Positions 54,849-63,383 of a DNA stretch of 64,000 bases are shown one piece after another. The translations under genes and the position numbers were made by a program. Under the pieces are notes generated by a model. It had not been told where the DNA came from. It did no database searches and worked only from the letters and a program-made list of their open reading frames with translations. The DNA is taken from NCBI GenBank assembly GCA_005116745.1, contig SWDS01000002.1, forward strand, positions 444,311 to 508,310. Reading direction: 5' to 3'. This DNA is from Nitrospira sp. Its GTDB lineage: Bacteria; Nitrospirota; Nitrospiria; Nitrospirales; Nitrospiraceae. Each line of letters opens with the position of its first letter. The stretch's first letter is position 1.

Positions 54849-54938
54849 GGAGAGGTGCGAGAGTGGCCGAATCGGGCAGTCTCGAAAACTGCTGTCGGGG
54901 TAACTCGACCGTGGGTTCGATCCCCACCCTCTCCGCCA
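54849..54938 (+). tRNA. tRNA-Ser (CGA)
   Basis: Long-variable-arm tRNA: acceptor GGAGAGG with CCTCTCC, anticodon stem GCAGT with ACTGC around CTCGAAA (anticodon CGA), extended variable arm (TGTCGGGGTAACTCGACC), T-arm GGTTCGATC, discriminator G and encoded CCA at 54936-54938. Confidence 0.97.
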
Positions 54939-55052
54939 TACGGCACTTCGTGTGTACCACCGGCTGATCAGGCGAAGCCTCTCTTCATTGTCCCGGCGGA
55001 TAAACATCTATAGTGGTGTTTCTCATTCTGGCCAGCCTTCATCACCTTGTTC

Positions 55053-56579
55053 TCAGATATGACGATCTGCCTTCTCTCCCAACACCCTCCGCAATTCCAC
55101 CATCGCCAGCGTGTCTCGCTCACAATAGCGTAAGAGCGCCTCTCTGATTCCAGCCTGCTCCACCCAATCGCTTTCGACAAAGACCATCCGATAGTATTCA
55201 GCCGCTGCCTGACCTCCCGCTTGAATCGCAAGATCGTCATACCCAAGCGATGGCACCACCGCCGGCAACACAGACTTAATCGAGTACGATCCGTTGAAGG
55301 CTGGATGATAATAGTGACTCTTGATAACGGAGAGCAGATCCCATAACCGCTTCATAATCGCTTTGAACGCTGATTTAAATTCAGGAAATGTCTCTGCTAA
55401 CTGCCGAATGAGCGATTCCTCATAGCCTGAGTAGACCACGATGCTCCCGGTCTCACCGAGTGATTCGATGAGCGATTCGACCCAACGCTTGCGAGGGTCC
55501 GACGCCTCACCATGAAGAAACTCCTGGTGCGCCACCTCACCGGATTCAAGTTCAATGTGATTGGACCACTGCACCGGAAGAGACTGATAGGGCCTCATAA
55601 AGGGAAACCGCGGCAATGCCAACATGACGGTTTCGGCATCGAGATGGTGTATGGGATAGCTGAGGAAACGAAGAGTCCGACCCAATTCGGATGAAACCCA
55701 CTCGACATTGTTTTTGACCTTTCGTTGTACATCCGACAGCCTTGTGTCATCAGGAATGTCGTCGATCGTCACGATACCCTGCCGGACAAGCTGACTGACA
55801 ATCTCTTTCTTACCCGGCAGATGGTAGATCCAGCGCTGCGGTTTGTCCTTTGTGCAATGGGCCCAGAAGGGACATTCGTAGGGTGTATGACAATGCTGAT
55901 CAGGCTCGATCCTCGGGGCCTTCGACTCCAGCAAAAGGACTTTCATGGTGGCCAATCGTTCCGGCACCGACCTGCGACGGTCGGATACCGCTTCCGAGAC
56001 GTCTTCAATCGAGAAGAGCGTCTGCAGATCAACCTCCCCACCACGGTAGAGATACCCCGTATCGATATGCATCAGACAGGTCGCATCGAGTCTCAACCCG
56101 GCCCCTAGTACGACATGGCTTTGTATAGAGAGGTCATCAAGGTGGACATCTTTCACCCTGGTTGATGACTTCACCTCGATCAATCGCCAGGACGACGATC
56201 CCCCTTCACCATTCTGCACGCGCTCTAAAATATCGACGCGCACAAGCACTCCGTCATATTCGAACGCTCCTTCGAAGATGGCGGGAATCATGGGGTCTTG
56301 AAGCAAGGCGGCGGTCTCTGCGATTGCTGCTTCTCGCTGACGGAATCCCGACTTGACCAGCACGCCACCGCGAAAGCGCTGCTGTGCGAGCACCCCGATC
56401 TCGGTTCCCATGTCCAAGATCGCCTGGGTCGACGCGTCAGGCGGGGTGGCCAACGCAGGCTGATGTATCTCCAGATAGAGCCGCTTGTGACATTGCAACC
56501 CCGAGAGATATTTCGATTTTGATAAGCGACGTGGTGCGAATGTCGTGGGGTATTCGTTATGAGCGTCGGCTATTGTCAT
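55053..56579 (-). CDS. DUF2779 protein (RecB-like nuclease fold)
   Basis: 508 aa, cytosolic. It opens with LSKSKYLSGLQCHKRLYLE, a helix with a lone Cys like that of Cas4/RecB-family nucleases. Central motifs VLVRVDILE and WRLIEVKSST fit the PD-(D/E)xK core, and CHTPYECPFWAHC supplies further cysteines that could hold an Fe-S cluster. The C-terminal part (HHLDAETVMLALPRFPF, YSGYEESLIRQLAE, RYCERDTLAMVELR) resembles a DEDD exonuclease with the final D. DUF2779 proteins have no established function; a nucleic-acid-processing or defence role is inferred. Divergent from the MATE gene 68 bases away. Confidence 0.75.
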   Translation of the reverse strand: MTIADAHNEYPTTFAPRRLSKSKYLSGLQCHKRLYLEIHQPALATPPDASTQAILDMGTEIGVLAQQRFRGGVLVKSGFRQREAAIAETAALLQDPMIPAIFEGAFEYDGVLVRVDILERVQNGEGGSSSWRLIEVKSSTRVKDVHLDDLSIQSHVVLGAGLRLDATCLMHIDTGYLYRGGEVDLQTLFSIEDVSEAVSDRRRSVPERLATMKVLLLESKAPRIEPDQHCHTPYECPFWAHCTKDKPQRWIYHLPGKKEIVSQLVRQGIVTIDDIPDDTRLSDVQRKVKNNVEWVSSELGRTLRFLSYPIHHLDAETVMLALPRFPFMRPYQSLPVQWSNHIELESGEVAHQEFLHGEASDPRKRWVESLIESLGETGSIVVYSGYEESLIRQLAETFPEFKSAFKAIMKRLWDLLSVIKSHYYHPAFNGSYSIKSVLPAVVPSLGYDDLAIQAGGQAAAEYYRMVFVESDWVEQAGIREALLRYCERDTLAMVELRRVLGEKADRHI

Positions 56580-56647
56580 TATGGTCCACCAAACGATCGA
56601 CGATTTCTCACATGGCGTCAGAAGGAACTCTGTTAGGATAGCGCCCC

Positions 56648-57973
56648 ATGGGCAACGGTGTCACCCAGATCAGACGGTCCGTGATGACGTTGGCACTTCC
56701 CGTCACGCTGACCACGCTGCTCCAACGAGCCGAAGGCATTGTCGCCGTCTTCTTAGTCGGGGGGCTGGGTGCCACATCAATCGCCGCAGTCGGTCTGGGT
56801 CAACTGCTGGCCTTCGTGGCCACGACTCTGGTCTCTGGAATTTCAGTCGGGACCAATGTGATCGTTGCCCAGTTATGGGGAGCGCGGCGTCGACAAGACG
56901 CCGGAGAAGCGGCTCGTCACTTCTTATGGCTTTCGATCGGCGTCTCGATCCTGTTGGCTGGCCTTGGGATCGCCGGCAATCTGCTCGTCATGCAGCAACT
57001 CGGTGCGGAATCCGCTGTCATTGAGCTCGCCCTCCCCTATTCGACACTCATCTTCCTCGTGATTCCCTGTACGGTCCTCATCCAGGTCTTGTCGTCCATC
57101 CTCCAAGGCACTGGCGACACAAAGACCCCGATGTATGGTCTGATCGGTGTCAACCTCCTCCATGTATTTCTGGCCTACCCCCTCATCTACGGACAGTGGG
57201 GAGCTCCTGCAATGGGACTCAAAGGCGCGGCGATCGCCGTCGGCGTCGCCGAAGTGACAGGCATGTTCTATCTGCTGCTGCGTTGTCGCCCCATCTTGAA
57301 GCAGTCGTCCACACTGCGCCTCGACCTGATTCGATCGATCTGGGATGTTGGAGCGTCGGTCTCCGGCGAACGCATCGTGCAACAGGCGGGTATCTTCATC
57401 TACACCAAACTCGTCCTCCTCTACGGCACCGTGGCCTATGCCGCGCATCAAGTCGGGTTGTCGATTGAATCCTTTTCGTTCCTACCCGGCTATGGACTTG
57501 CCATTGCTGCCGCCACCATGGTGGGCCAAAGCATCGGAGCCGGGAAGTATACCAGAGCGAAACTCGAAAACTGGGAAGCCAATCGGCTGGCCATTATGAT
57601 CATGACCGGTATGGGAATCCTTTTTTTCTTCTTTCCGTACACGTTGCTTCATGCCTTCACAACCGATGACGCGGTGATCGAGCTTGGAACGACATTTTTA
57701 AAGATTGTTGCCTTACTTCAAGTGCCGCTGGCCCTCACCATGGTGTTAGCCGGATCGCTACGGGGTGCAGGCGACACCCGCTTCATCATGGGTGCCACGA
57801 TGATCGGTATGTGGGGTGTCCGCGTGCCCTTGGCACTGGTCGCGGCCCTCTGGCTACGCCAGTCCGTCTCATTCATCTGGGCTGCGATGATCGCGGATTG
57901 GACTGTGCGGATGGGGTTGTTGCTCTGGCGATATCAGTCCGAACGCTGGCGGCAGATTCAGGTGATTCGGTAA
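56648..57973 (+). CDS. MATE family efflux transporter
   Basis: 441 aa, about twelve hydrophobic helices, with the two-fold repeat typical of NorM/DinF transporters: the first half has PVTLTTLLQRAEGIVAVFLV and YSTLIFLVIPCTVLIQVLSS, the second MVLAGSLRGAGDTRFIMGAT. Exports cationic drugs or metabolites in exchange for H+ or Na+. The last 21 codons occur again at 63384-63449 with synonymous changes, so its 3' end has been the site of a recombination event. Confidence 0.92.
   Translation: MGNGVTQIRRSVMTLALPVTLTTLLQRAEGIVAVFLVGGLGATSIAAVGLGQLLAFVATTLVSGISVGTNVIVAQLWGARRRQDAGEAARHFLWLSIGVSILLAGLGIAGNLLVMQQLGAESAVIELALPYSTLIFLVIPCTVLIQVLSSILQGTGDTKTPMYGLIGVNLLHVFLAYPLIYGQWGAPAMGLKGAAIAVGVAEVTGMFYLLLRCRPILKQSSTLRLDLIRSIWDVGASVSGERIVQQAGIFIYTKLVLLYGTVAYAAHQVGLSIESFSFLPGYGLAIAAATMVGQSIGAGKYTRAKLENWEANRLAIMIMTGMGILFFFFPYTLLHAFTTDDAVIELGTTFLKIVALLQVPLALTMVLAGSLRGAGDTRFIMGATMIGMWGVRVPLALVAALWLRQSVSFIWAAMIADWTVRMGLLLWRYQSERWRQIQVIR
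57908..57973 (+). repeat. Islet boundary repeat, left copy (MATE gene 3' end)
   Basis: The last 21 codons and stop codon of the MATE gene (R-M-G-L-L-L-W-R-Y-Q ... V-I-R-stop). A second copy is found at 63384-63449 in the same orientation. The two encode identical residues but differ at six or so third-codon positions. Confidence 0.85.
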
Positions 57974-58045
57974 GTTAGTACGTTCAGTTCAGTGCGCTAT
58001 CTCTGGCTTGGATTAGATAATGATGACTTTGAAAGCACGTACCCA

Positions 58046-59410
58046 CTAGAGACCCATCTCCATTCCGATCACGAGCCTATCGTTCCGATCAAATTGTCCA
58101 AACAAACCATTGCGATCGCCGTAGAACAGATCAAATCCTGTCCAAATTTTTAAATTATCCCGCAACTCATAGCTGATTTTCGGTCGGATGAGTCCATCGC
58201 CTTGGTTTACGCTTTGCAGCCAGAGCACTTCAGTTTCTAACGTTTCATTCAAGAAATGTCTTCTCAGTAATATGGTACTCGTGGTGTCTAATGTGTCGCG
58301 TACAATACCGTCGGCGGGATGAAGCAACCAACTTTGAAACAGCTGGAAACTCACCAACGTATCCTGAATGCCGGACCAATCCAGCCCTAGGACATAGGCG
58401 ATTTCACCACTCTTGATCACACCATCACCGTCCCTTCGGTTCATGGTCAGCACGAATCGATCGGTATTGTAAATCGCTTCTCCACGCACTGTCAGGTTGC
58501 CGAAAGCATTGCTGACCGACCCTCCGATGAGATGGTTGCGCTCATAACGAGGGTTCACCGTAACCGTGGCACCGCCAGGGGCGAGAAACACTGATTGAAA
58601 GAACACGGGAAAATCCGCATAGTGGTAGAGATAGTTCACCGTAAGGTCCCAACCATGCCAAAATCTTGAAAACCGCATGCCGATGTCGGAATCCATCACG
58701 ATATTGTTAGGACGTTCAAGAGGCCGAAGATTCACGGCAACACCAGGAGGCGCTTGAGGAACTATCAGTGGTGAGCTAAAGGCAAACGTGGCACCCGCTT
58801 GAGGCAGTCGATGATAGGTGCGATCCGGTATCCAGAGAAATTGCAAGTTGCCGCCTCCGATGGGCAATTCGGCATTCAATGTCCACAGCGGAATGCGAGA
58901 ATCGTCAAAGTTATCGAGAATAAATTCCCTGAAGTTTTGTGGATTGACGACGTCGAGCAGTTTCAGACCATCGGTCTTCCCCCAGACGACTTGCTGTTTG
59001 CCAAGCGTAAGATGCATCCCCCAAAGCTGCGTCCTCAGGTAGAACTCGCGCAATTCTATGTCGGTTCGGTCGCCGAGTTGTAGGCGTCGGGAATTCGGAG
59101 AAACCTCCCCTTGGCTCAGTCGACCAGGTTCTAGATGGTCGAACCCTTCAGTGTACAGCCGAGCGATACCGGTGATACGGGTATCTTCACTCCATCGATA
59201 TTCCCACTGCGGATCAAGCACCATCTCCATTTTATCGGCACGATCTCGTGTAATCCCATACGCCGCTTCCGATTCAAGCACAGCGCTAAACCGATGATTG
59301 CTCAACTGACTCGATTTCGTCTCGTCTGGTGTGCTCTCGGCAAGGGCGCTGGCGGCGATGAGTAACCCCGCCAGCGCCAGGATTCCACACGTCGCATATG
59401 AACTTGCCAT
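58046..59410 (-). CDS. DUF1302-like outer-membrane beta-barrel protein
   Basis: 454 aa with a signal peptide (GILALAGLLIAASALA) and a long run of alternating hydrophobic strands typical of a porin (WEYRWSEDTRITGIARLYTE, HLTLGKQQVVWGKTDGL, NHLIGGSVSNAFGNLTVRGE, RNDRLVIGMEMGL). The GKQQVVWGKTDG segment and the terminal strand ending in Leu fit the DUF1302 family. Translated 6 bases after the LolA-like gene in the same operon as the RND transporter. It is probably the outer-membrane component of that system; no substrate is known. Confidence 0.8.
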   Translation of the reverse strand: MASSYATCGILALAGLLIAASALAESTPDETKSSQLSNHRFSAVLESEAAYGITRDRADKMEMVLDPQWEYRWSEDTRITGIARLYTEGFDHLEPGRLSQGEVSPNSRRLQLGDRTDIELREFYLRTQLWGMHLTLGKQQVVWGKTDGLKLLDVVNPQNFREFILDNFDDSRIPLWTLNAELPIGGGNLQFLWIPDRTYHRLPQAGATFAFSSPLIVPQAPPGVAVNLRPLERPNNIVMDSDIGMRFSRFWHGWDLTVNYLYHYADFPVFFQSVFLAPGGATVTVNPRYERNHLIGGSVSNAFGNLTVRGEAIYNTDRFVLTMNRRDGDGVIKSGEIAYVLGLDWSGIQDTLVSFQLFQSWLLHPADGIVRDTLDTTSTILLRRHFLNETLETEVLWLQSVNQGDGLIRPKISYELRDNLKIWTGFDLFYGDRNGLFGQFDRNDRLVIGMEMGL

Positions 59411-59416
59411 GGGTCT

Positions 59417-60229
59417 TTAATATCCGCGCCGCAAGGCATCTTCCGTGAACATTTCATCCTTGACACTTTGCCCATAGTTCACATCTTTGAAGGTAAACAC
59501 AGTCTTGTGGCCGGTCTTGTGGTTTTCAACGGATAGTTGATGGGCTGTCCAGATGTCCTGGATCAATGTGATCTCCCTGACCTGGAGGGTCTTCAACGGA
59601 TTACCGGCCACATCCCAGTACTTGGCTTGACGGACCATCCAGATCTCGGCATCAATCCAGGACTGCACTTTGCTGTAGCCCAATTCCTGGGCCGTTTTTT
59701 CATTTACGGGAATCTCTTCGACGAGAAAGCACCGATGACCATCGATGGTCTCCTCGCCGAGAGTTTTCCAAGAGTAATCCGCAATCCCAACCTTGGTTTC
59801 CTTGCGAATGTCTTCATACGTAAAGTCAGTCCCGAGGAAGTAGTCCCCTCGATCAGACGCGGAAATACGGCGAACTTTTCTGGCGGCTGGCAAGTACAAC
59901 CATTGATCATCATCTCGATCGGCTTCCGGGTAATCATAGGTCAAAAATGCCGTATCTTTAATATTTGAAGGGCTCAAATAGAAGATGATCGTGCGTTTCT
60001 CTTTCCCGAAATACTTTCGGAGGCTCTTTGTTTCCCGCACTCGTTCGGTGCCGCTGCGATCCGTCATGGCCATCGTAATAAAACGTGAGACGACCTCTCC
60101 TTCGTTACGCGCATTGATGCGTCGAGCAATTTCTTCGCCGGCAAGTAGGGATTCCGCTGCAACATCGGATACGGACAAAGGAATCAACAGAAAGAGCGCA
60201 ATAAACAGGTTCTGCATGTGCAATCGCAT
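59417..60229 (-). CDS. Periplasmic outer-membrane lipoprotein-sorting (LolA-like) protein
   Basis: 270 aa with a signal peptide (FIALFLLIPLSVSDVAA). The mature part is an unclosed-barrel LolA/LolB-like fold of the pfam17131 type: RTIIFYLSPSNIKDTAFLTY, DDDQWLYLPAARKVRRIS, DRGDYFLGTDFTYEDI and a final FKDVNYGQSVKDEMF. Such proteins accompany HAE3/MMPL transporters and are thought to carry a lipid or lipophilic substrate. It lies 5 bases downstream of the transporter gene. Confidence 0.85.
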   Translation of the reverse strand: MRLHMQNLFIALFLLIPLSVSDVAAESLLAGEEIARRINARNEGEVVSRFITMAMTDRSGTERVRETKSLRKYFGKEKRTIIFYLSPSNIKDTAFLTYDYPEADRDDDQWLYLPAARKVRRISASDRGDYFLGTDFTYEDIRKETKVGIADYSWKTLGEETIDGHRCFLVEEIPVNEKTAQELGYSKVQSWIDAEIWMVRQAKYWDVAGNPLKTLQVREITLIQDIWTAHQLSVENHKTGHKTVFTFKDVNYGQSVKDEMFTEDALRRGY

Positions 60230-60234
60230 ATGAA

Positions 60235-62646
60235 TTACCTTCCTTCCTTCATGGTAGATACGGATAAGACCGGGTTAAGTTGCACTGCCTGAGCTGCTTC
60301 CTGATCGGGTGTCTCAAACCCAAGAAAGCGCGGACGAAACACCGTCGCCAGTGCCGGCATAACGGTGATACTGGCGAGAAAACTCACGGCCATGGCCACA
60401 GCCACCAACCCCCCGAAACGGACCAGTGGCGGGACCACACTGATCATGAGGGTGCCGAACCCCAGGCTCATGGCCAGGAAGTTGAAAAACAGCGCCCGCC
60501 CCGTAGACGGGAAAAAGTGCGCCATTCGTTCCTCAAACGTGCCAGTACCGAATCGCATGAGCTCGCGAATCCGCTGGGTCGTATGCTGGCCAAAATCGAT
60601 CGCCAACCCGGTCGCAATGGCCGCAAACATGGAGGTTCCCACAGCGAGCCAGATCCCGCCAAATCCCATGATGCCGTAGACGAGAAGGACAGAAGCAAAC
60701 ACCGGCACCAGCGTAAAGAGTCCAGCACCAAGTGAACGGAACAACCAGGACGCCATGAGCCAGCTAATGACCAAGGCGATTCCTTCACTGACGAAGTGTG
60801 TGGAGGCAATAGTCTCTAACCAATGATGGTTGACGTTCACTCGTCCGCTCAAATGCCCCACGATCTCATTGTTATTGAATTGTTCGAGGAGATACCGTTC
60901 AACCTGTTCAATCACCACCCGGTTATTCACGTAATGGGACGTTTTGATACTGGCACGAATATTGGCCCGTCGATATTCGTAGTCAATCTCCTGCTGGAAA
61001 TCTGTCGGATCGGCTGAGGCGGAGTAGAGCAAGAAGAGTTGCGCCACAAGGTCTCGGTTATCGGGGATGCTATACGCCTCCTTGCGGTTTTCGTTAATCG
61101 ACCGATTCATCTGCTTCACATAGTCGACCACCGACGTCGTCCCACCAACGCCAGGCAACGTTTCGACAAATCTCTGGAGCGCCTCGATGCGATGAAGCGC
61201 GTCCGGGTTGAACAAGCTCTCAGGTGTTGGGGTCTCCACCACAATATCCAGGTAATTGGTTCCGTCCATCACCTGGTTGATCACTTTGTCTGCGCGATAA
61301 ATGGGTTCATCATGCTGAAAGTTTTCAATCATCGCCTCCTCGATGATGAGCCGAAACGCACCGATCGTCCCCAATACGGCAACGACGAGTGTCATGCTGA
61401 GAATGAGCCTTGGTCGGCGAATCGCAAAGCGGCCTAATGCCGTCACAAGCTGACCATACTGGTCGATCGTCTGGCCGCCTTTGATCGCAGGGGAAGGCTT
61501 GAATGGCACCAACATCAATGCAGCCGGAATAAATACCAGGCCATAGGCCCAAGCCCCCATAATTCCGATGGACGCAAAGAGACCAAAATACTGCATCGGT
61601 GGCATCCCGCCGGACGCGTAAAGCGAAATGAACCCGACGACGGTGGTGAGAATAGTCATCGTGAGGGGTTTCCAGACGTCGGTCATGGTACGAACAATCA
61701 TTTCCTGATGCGTGAGATGAGGATGAGCGCGACCCACGTTGTAATAGTGCGTGAGGAGATGGATCGGTTCCGCGACCGCCATCCCGATCAAGATGGAAAG
61801 GAGACCGTTGGTAATCACATAGAATGGAACGCCGCCCGCGGCCATGGTCCCGAAGGCGGCCGCCGCTGTGCCGAGCACGACCAAATTCGGTAGCAGCATC
61901 CCGCGCACCGTCCGAAAGGCGATGAAGAGGACAATGGTGATGACGATCGCAACAACCGGATTGATTCGCTTTGCATCGTGGTCAATGTAGTTGAAGAGAT
62001 ATCCAGAGATCGCCCCTTCGCCAGCCACATGGAGCTCGACCCCAGGCAGCTGAGGGGCCACTTGAACCAGGCTCATGAATGCCTGATAAGTCGCCTCGCT
62101 CTTCATCTCGTCAAGAACTTCAGCTGTGATTAAGGTCGCCGTATCATCGCGTGCTACCAGGCTGCCCTGGTAGAGCGGAAAATCAGCGATCGCCGCACGA
62201 ATCGTATCAGCCTGAATCTGCGTGACAGGCGGCGGCTGGAAGAATTTCTTCACTTGCATGCCGTCAGCAGTGCCAACGATGTTGTTCTCCGTTGCCAGGC
62301 TTATCACTCGATCAGGGTCAACGTTGGGAATGGTTTTGACTCGATCTGTCAGCCACTGCACCAATTGCAACGTCTCGGGGTTAAAGACGCCGGTGGCCCC
62401 ACGATTAATGACTGCGATCACAAAGGGATCTGATAAGCCGAAGACCTGTTTGACTTGATCCCGATAGACGCGGGCGGGGTTATCCTTAGCAATGAACGAA
62501 TCAGCCGAAGTATCCATGGTCAACTGCGGGATGAATGCGGCCAAGCTCACTATTAGCATGACTCCCGCTAGAACAAGCGCCTTGGCGTGCGTGGTGACCC
62601 ACCAGAAAAACTGCTCGGCTCTGCCATGATCTATCGTCTGACTCAT
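60235..62646 (-). CDS. RND superfamily transporter, HAE3/MMPL type
   Basis: 803 aa from the ATG at 62646, chosen because AGGAGG lies 8 bases upstream (an in-frame ATG at 62652 touches that site). Two repeats of six helices each with a large periplasmic loop. The first repeat has TMDTSADSFIAKDNPARVYR, and the second has the fourth-helix region GLAIDFGQHTTQRIRE where an Asp carries protons. Homology class: hydrophobe exporters related to HpnN and MmpL, which move lipids and hopanoids. Head gene of an operon with a LolA-like carrier and a DUF1302 barrel, and its promoter shares an operator palindrome with marR. Confidence 0.88.
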   Translation of the reverse strand: MSQTIDHGRAEQFFWWVTTHAKALVLAGVMLIVSLAAFIPQLTMDTSADSFIAKDNPARVYRDQVKQVFGLSDPFVIAVINRGATGVFNPETLQLVQWLTDRVKTIPNVDPDRVISLATENNIVGTADGMQVKKFFQPPPVTQIQADTIRAAIADFPLYQGSLVARDDTATLITAEVLDEMKSEATYQAFMSLVQVAPQLPGVELHVAGEGAISGYLFNYIDHDAKRINPVVAIVITIVLFIAFRTVRGMLLPNLVVLGTAAAAFGTMAAGGVPFYVITNGLLSILIGMAVAEPIHLLTHYYNVGRAHPHLTHQEMIVRTMTDVWKPLTMTILTTVVGFISLYASGGMPPMQYFGLFASIGIMGAWAYGLVFIPAALMLVPFKPSPAIKGGQTIDQYGQLVTALGRFAIRRPRLILSMTLVVAVLGTIGAFRLIIEEAMIENFQHDEPIYRADKVINQVMDGTNYLDIVVETPTPESLFNPDALHRIEALQRFVETLPGVGGTTSVVDYVKQMNRSINENRKEAYSIPDNRDLVAQLFLLYSASADPTDFQQEIDYEYRRANIRASIKTSHYVNNRVVIEQVERYLLEQFNNNEIVGHLSGRVNVNHHWLETIASTHFVSEGIALVISWLMASWLFRSLGAGLFTLVPVFASVLLVYGIMGFGGIWLAVGTSMFAAIATGLAIDFGQHTTQRIRELMRFGTGTFEERMAHFFPSTGRALFFNFLAMSLGFGTLMISVVPPLVRFGGLVAVAMAVSFLASITVMPALATVFRPRFLGFETPDQEAAQAVQLNPVLSVSTMKEGR

Positions 62647-62663
62647 CGCCATCCCCTCCTATG

Positions 62664-62675
62664 GTGTATATACAC
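62664..62675 (-). promoter_or_regulatory. Operator palindrome at the RND transporter promoter
   Basis: GTGTATATACAC, a perfect 12-bp palindrome, identical to the core of the site at 63321-63332. The TATATA inside it (62667-62672) is a likely -10 box on the minus strand; only a poor -35 is present. The distance from -10 to the ATG is 20 bases, leaving room for the ribosome site. Probable MarR binding site. Confidence 0.7.
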
Positions 62676-62747
62676 GTAACTTTCGAGAACATGTCTCATT
62701 ACTTGTCCACGAACCTGAATTCCATGATCGGGCAACCGGGAAGATGG

Positions 62748-62805
62748 AACTTATAATGCCCGAGATGCTTTTATGATCTGCACATCTCAGGCGTCAGTAT
62801 AAGTT
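62748..62805. repeat. 58-base interrupted palindrome between marR and the transporter
   Basis: Outer arms AACTTATA (62748-62755) and TATAAGTT (62798-62805) enclose an inner stem GCCCGAGATG (62758-62767) with CATCTCAGGC (62783-62792, one wobble) around a 15-base loop. On the minus strand it lies about 60 bases after the marR stop and about 100 bases before the transporter ATG. A terminator without U-tract, attenuator or former mobile-element end are all possible. Confidence 0.6.
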
Positions 62806-62863
62806 CAATTAGTGTATCTGCACTCTTTGTGGCATTATGAACCACCCATCTTCCGTGAATTCG

Positions 62864-63316
62864 TTAGATTGATTGTTTGCTTAACGACCGAATTGCGGAC
62901 AATTCTTTCATCAGTGTCTTAAAACGCGAGTGCCCAAGATCATGAACGATCGTCTGCTGTGCTTTCTTCCAATAGGGCAACGCCTTCATCAGCGCATCTC
63001 GACCCGCAACAGTCACTTTGATCGACTTAGTGCGCCCATCCTTGCCAGGTCCAACTGCAATCAACCCTCTCATCTCTAATACTTTCAAGTTACGTGTCAA
63101 TGTTGTCCTGTCCAGGCCAAGCCGATCTGCTGTTTCCGTGATTGGCAACTCACCTGCTAGGTGAGCGACTGTTAACAAGGAAAATTGTGTTCCCTGTATC
63201 CCGGAAGGTTCGAGGACAGAGTCATAGAATCGCGTGATCGCACGTGCAGCTTTTCTCACGTTGAAACATGCGCATTCAGAGCACTGACTCAGCGTGTCAG
63301 CATCCTCGGATTTCAT
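62864..63316 (-). CDS. MarR-family transcriptional regulator
   Basis: 150 aa from the ATG at 63316. Winged helix-turn-helix of the MarR type (ITETADRLGLDRTTLTRNLK, wing GPGKDGRTKSIKVT) flanked by dimer helices. An N-terminal pair of cysteines (SQCSECACF) could sense oxidation or metals. The frame is open to 63367, but the region upstream contains its promoter, with the -10 box only 8 bases from this ATG, so the mRNA is probably leaderless. It heads towards the RND operon on the same strand and almost certainly represses it and itself. Confidence 0.88.
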   Translation of the reverse strand: MKSEDADTLSQCSECACFNVRKAARAITRFYDSVLEPSGIQGTQFSLLTVAHLAGELPITETADRLGLDRTTLTRNLKVLEMRGLIAVGPGKDGRTKSIKVTVAGRDALMKALPYWKKAQQTIVHDLGHSRFKTLMKELSAIRSLSKQSI

Positions 63317-63319
63317 ATG

Positions 63320-63352
63320 GGTGTATATACACCTGTTATCACTATCTGTCAA
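63320..63352 (-). promoter_or_regulatory. marR promoter with overlapping operator
   Basis: -35 TTGACA (63352-63347), spacer of exactly 17 bases, -10 TATATA (63329-63324), both on the minus strand. The 14-bp palindrome GGTGTATATACACC (63320-63333) covers the -10 and matches the operator at the transporter promoter, so MarR would block its own transcription. The expected start point falls at about 63317-63316, the ATG itself. Confidence 0.8.
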
Positions 63353-63383
63353 GGCCTCTGTAACCACATGATGGATAATGATC

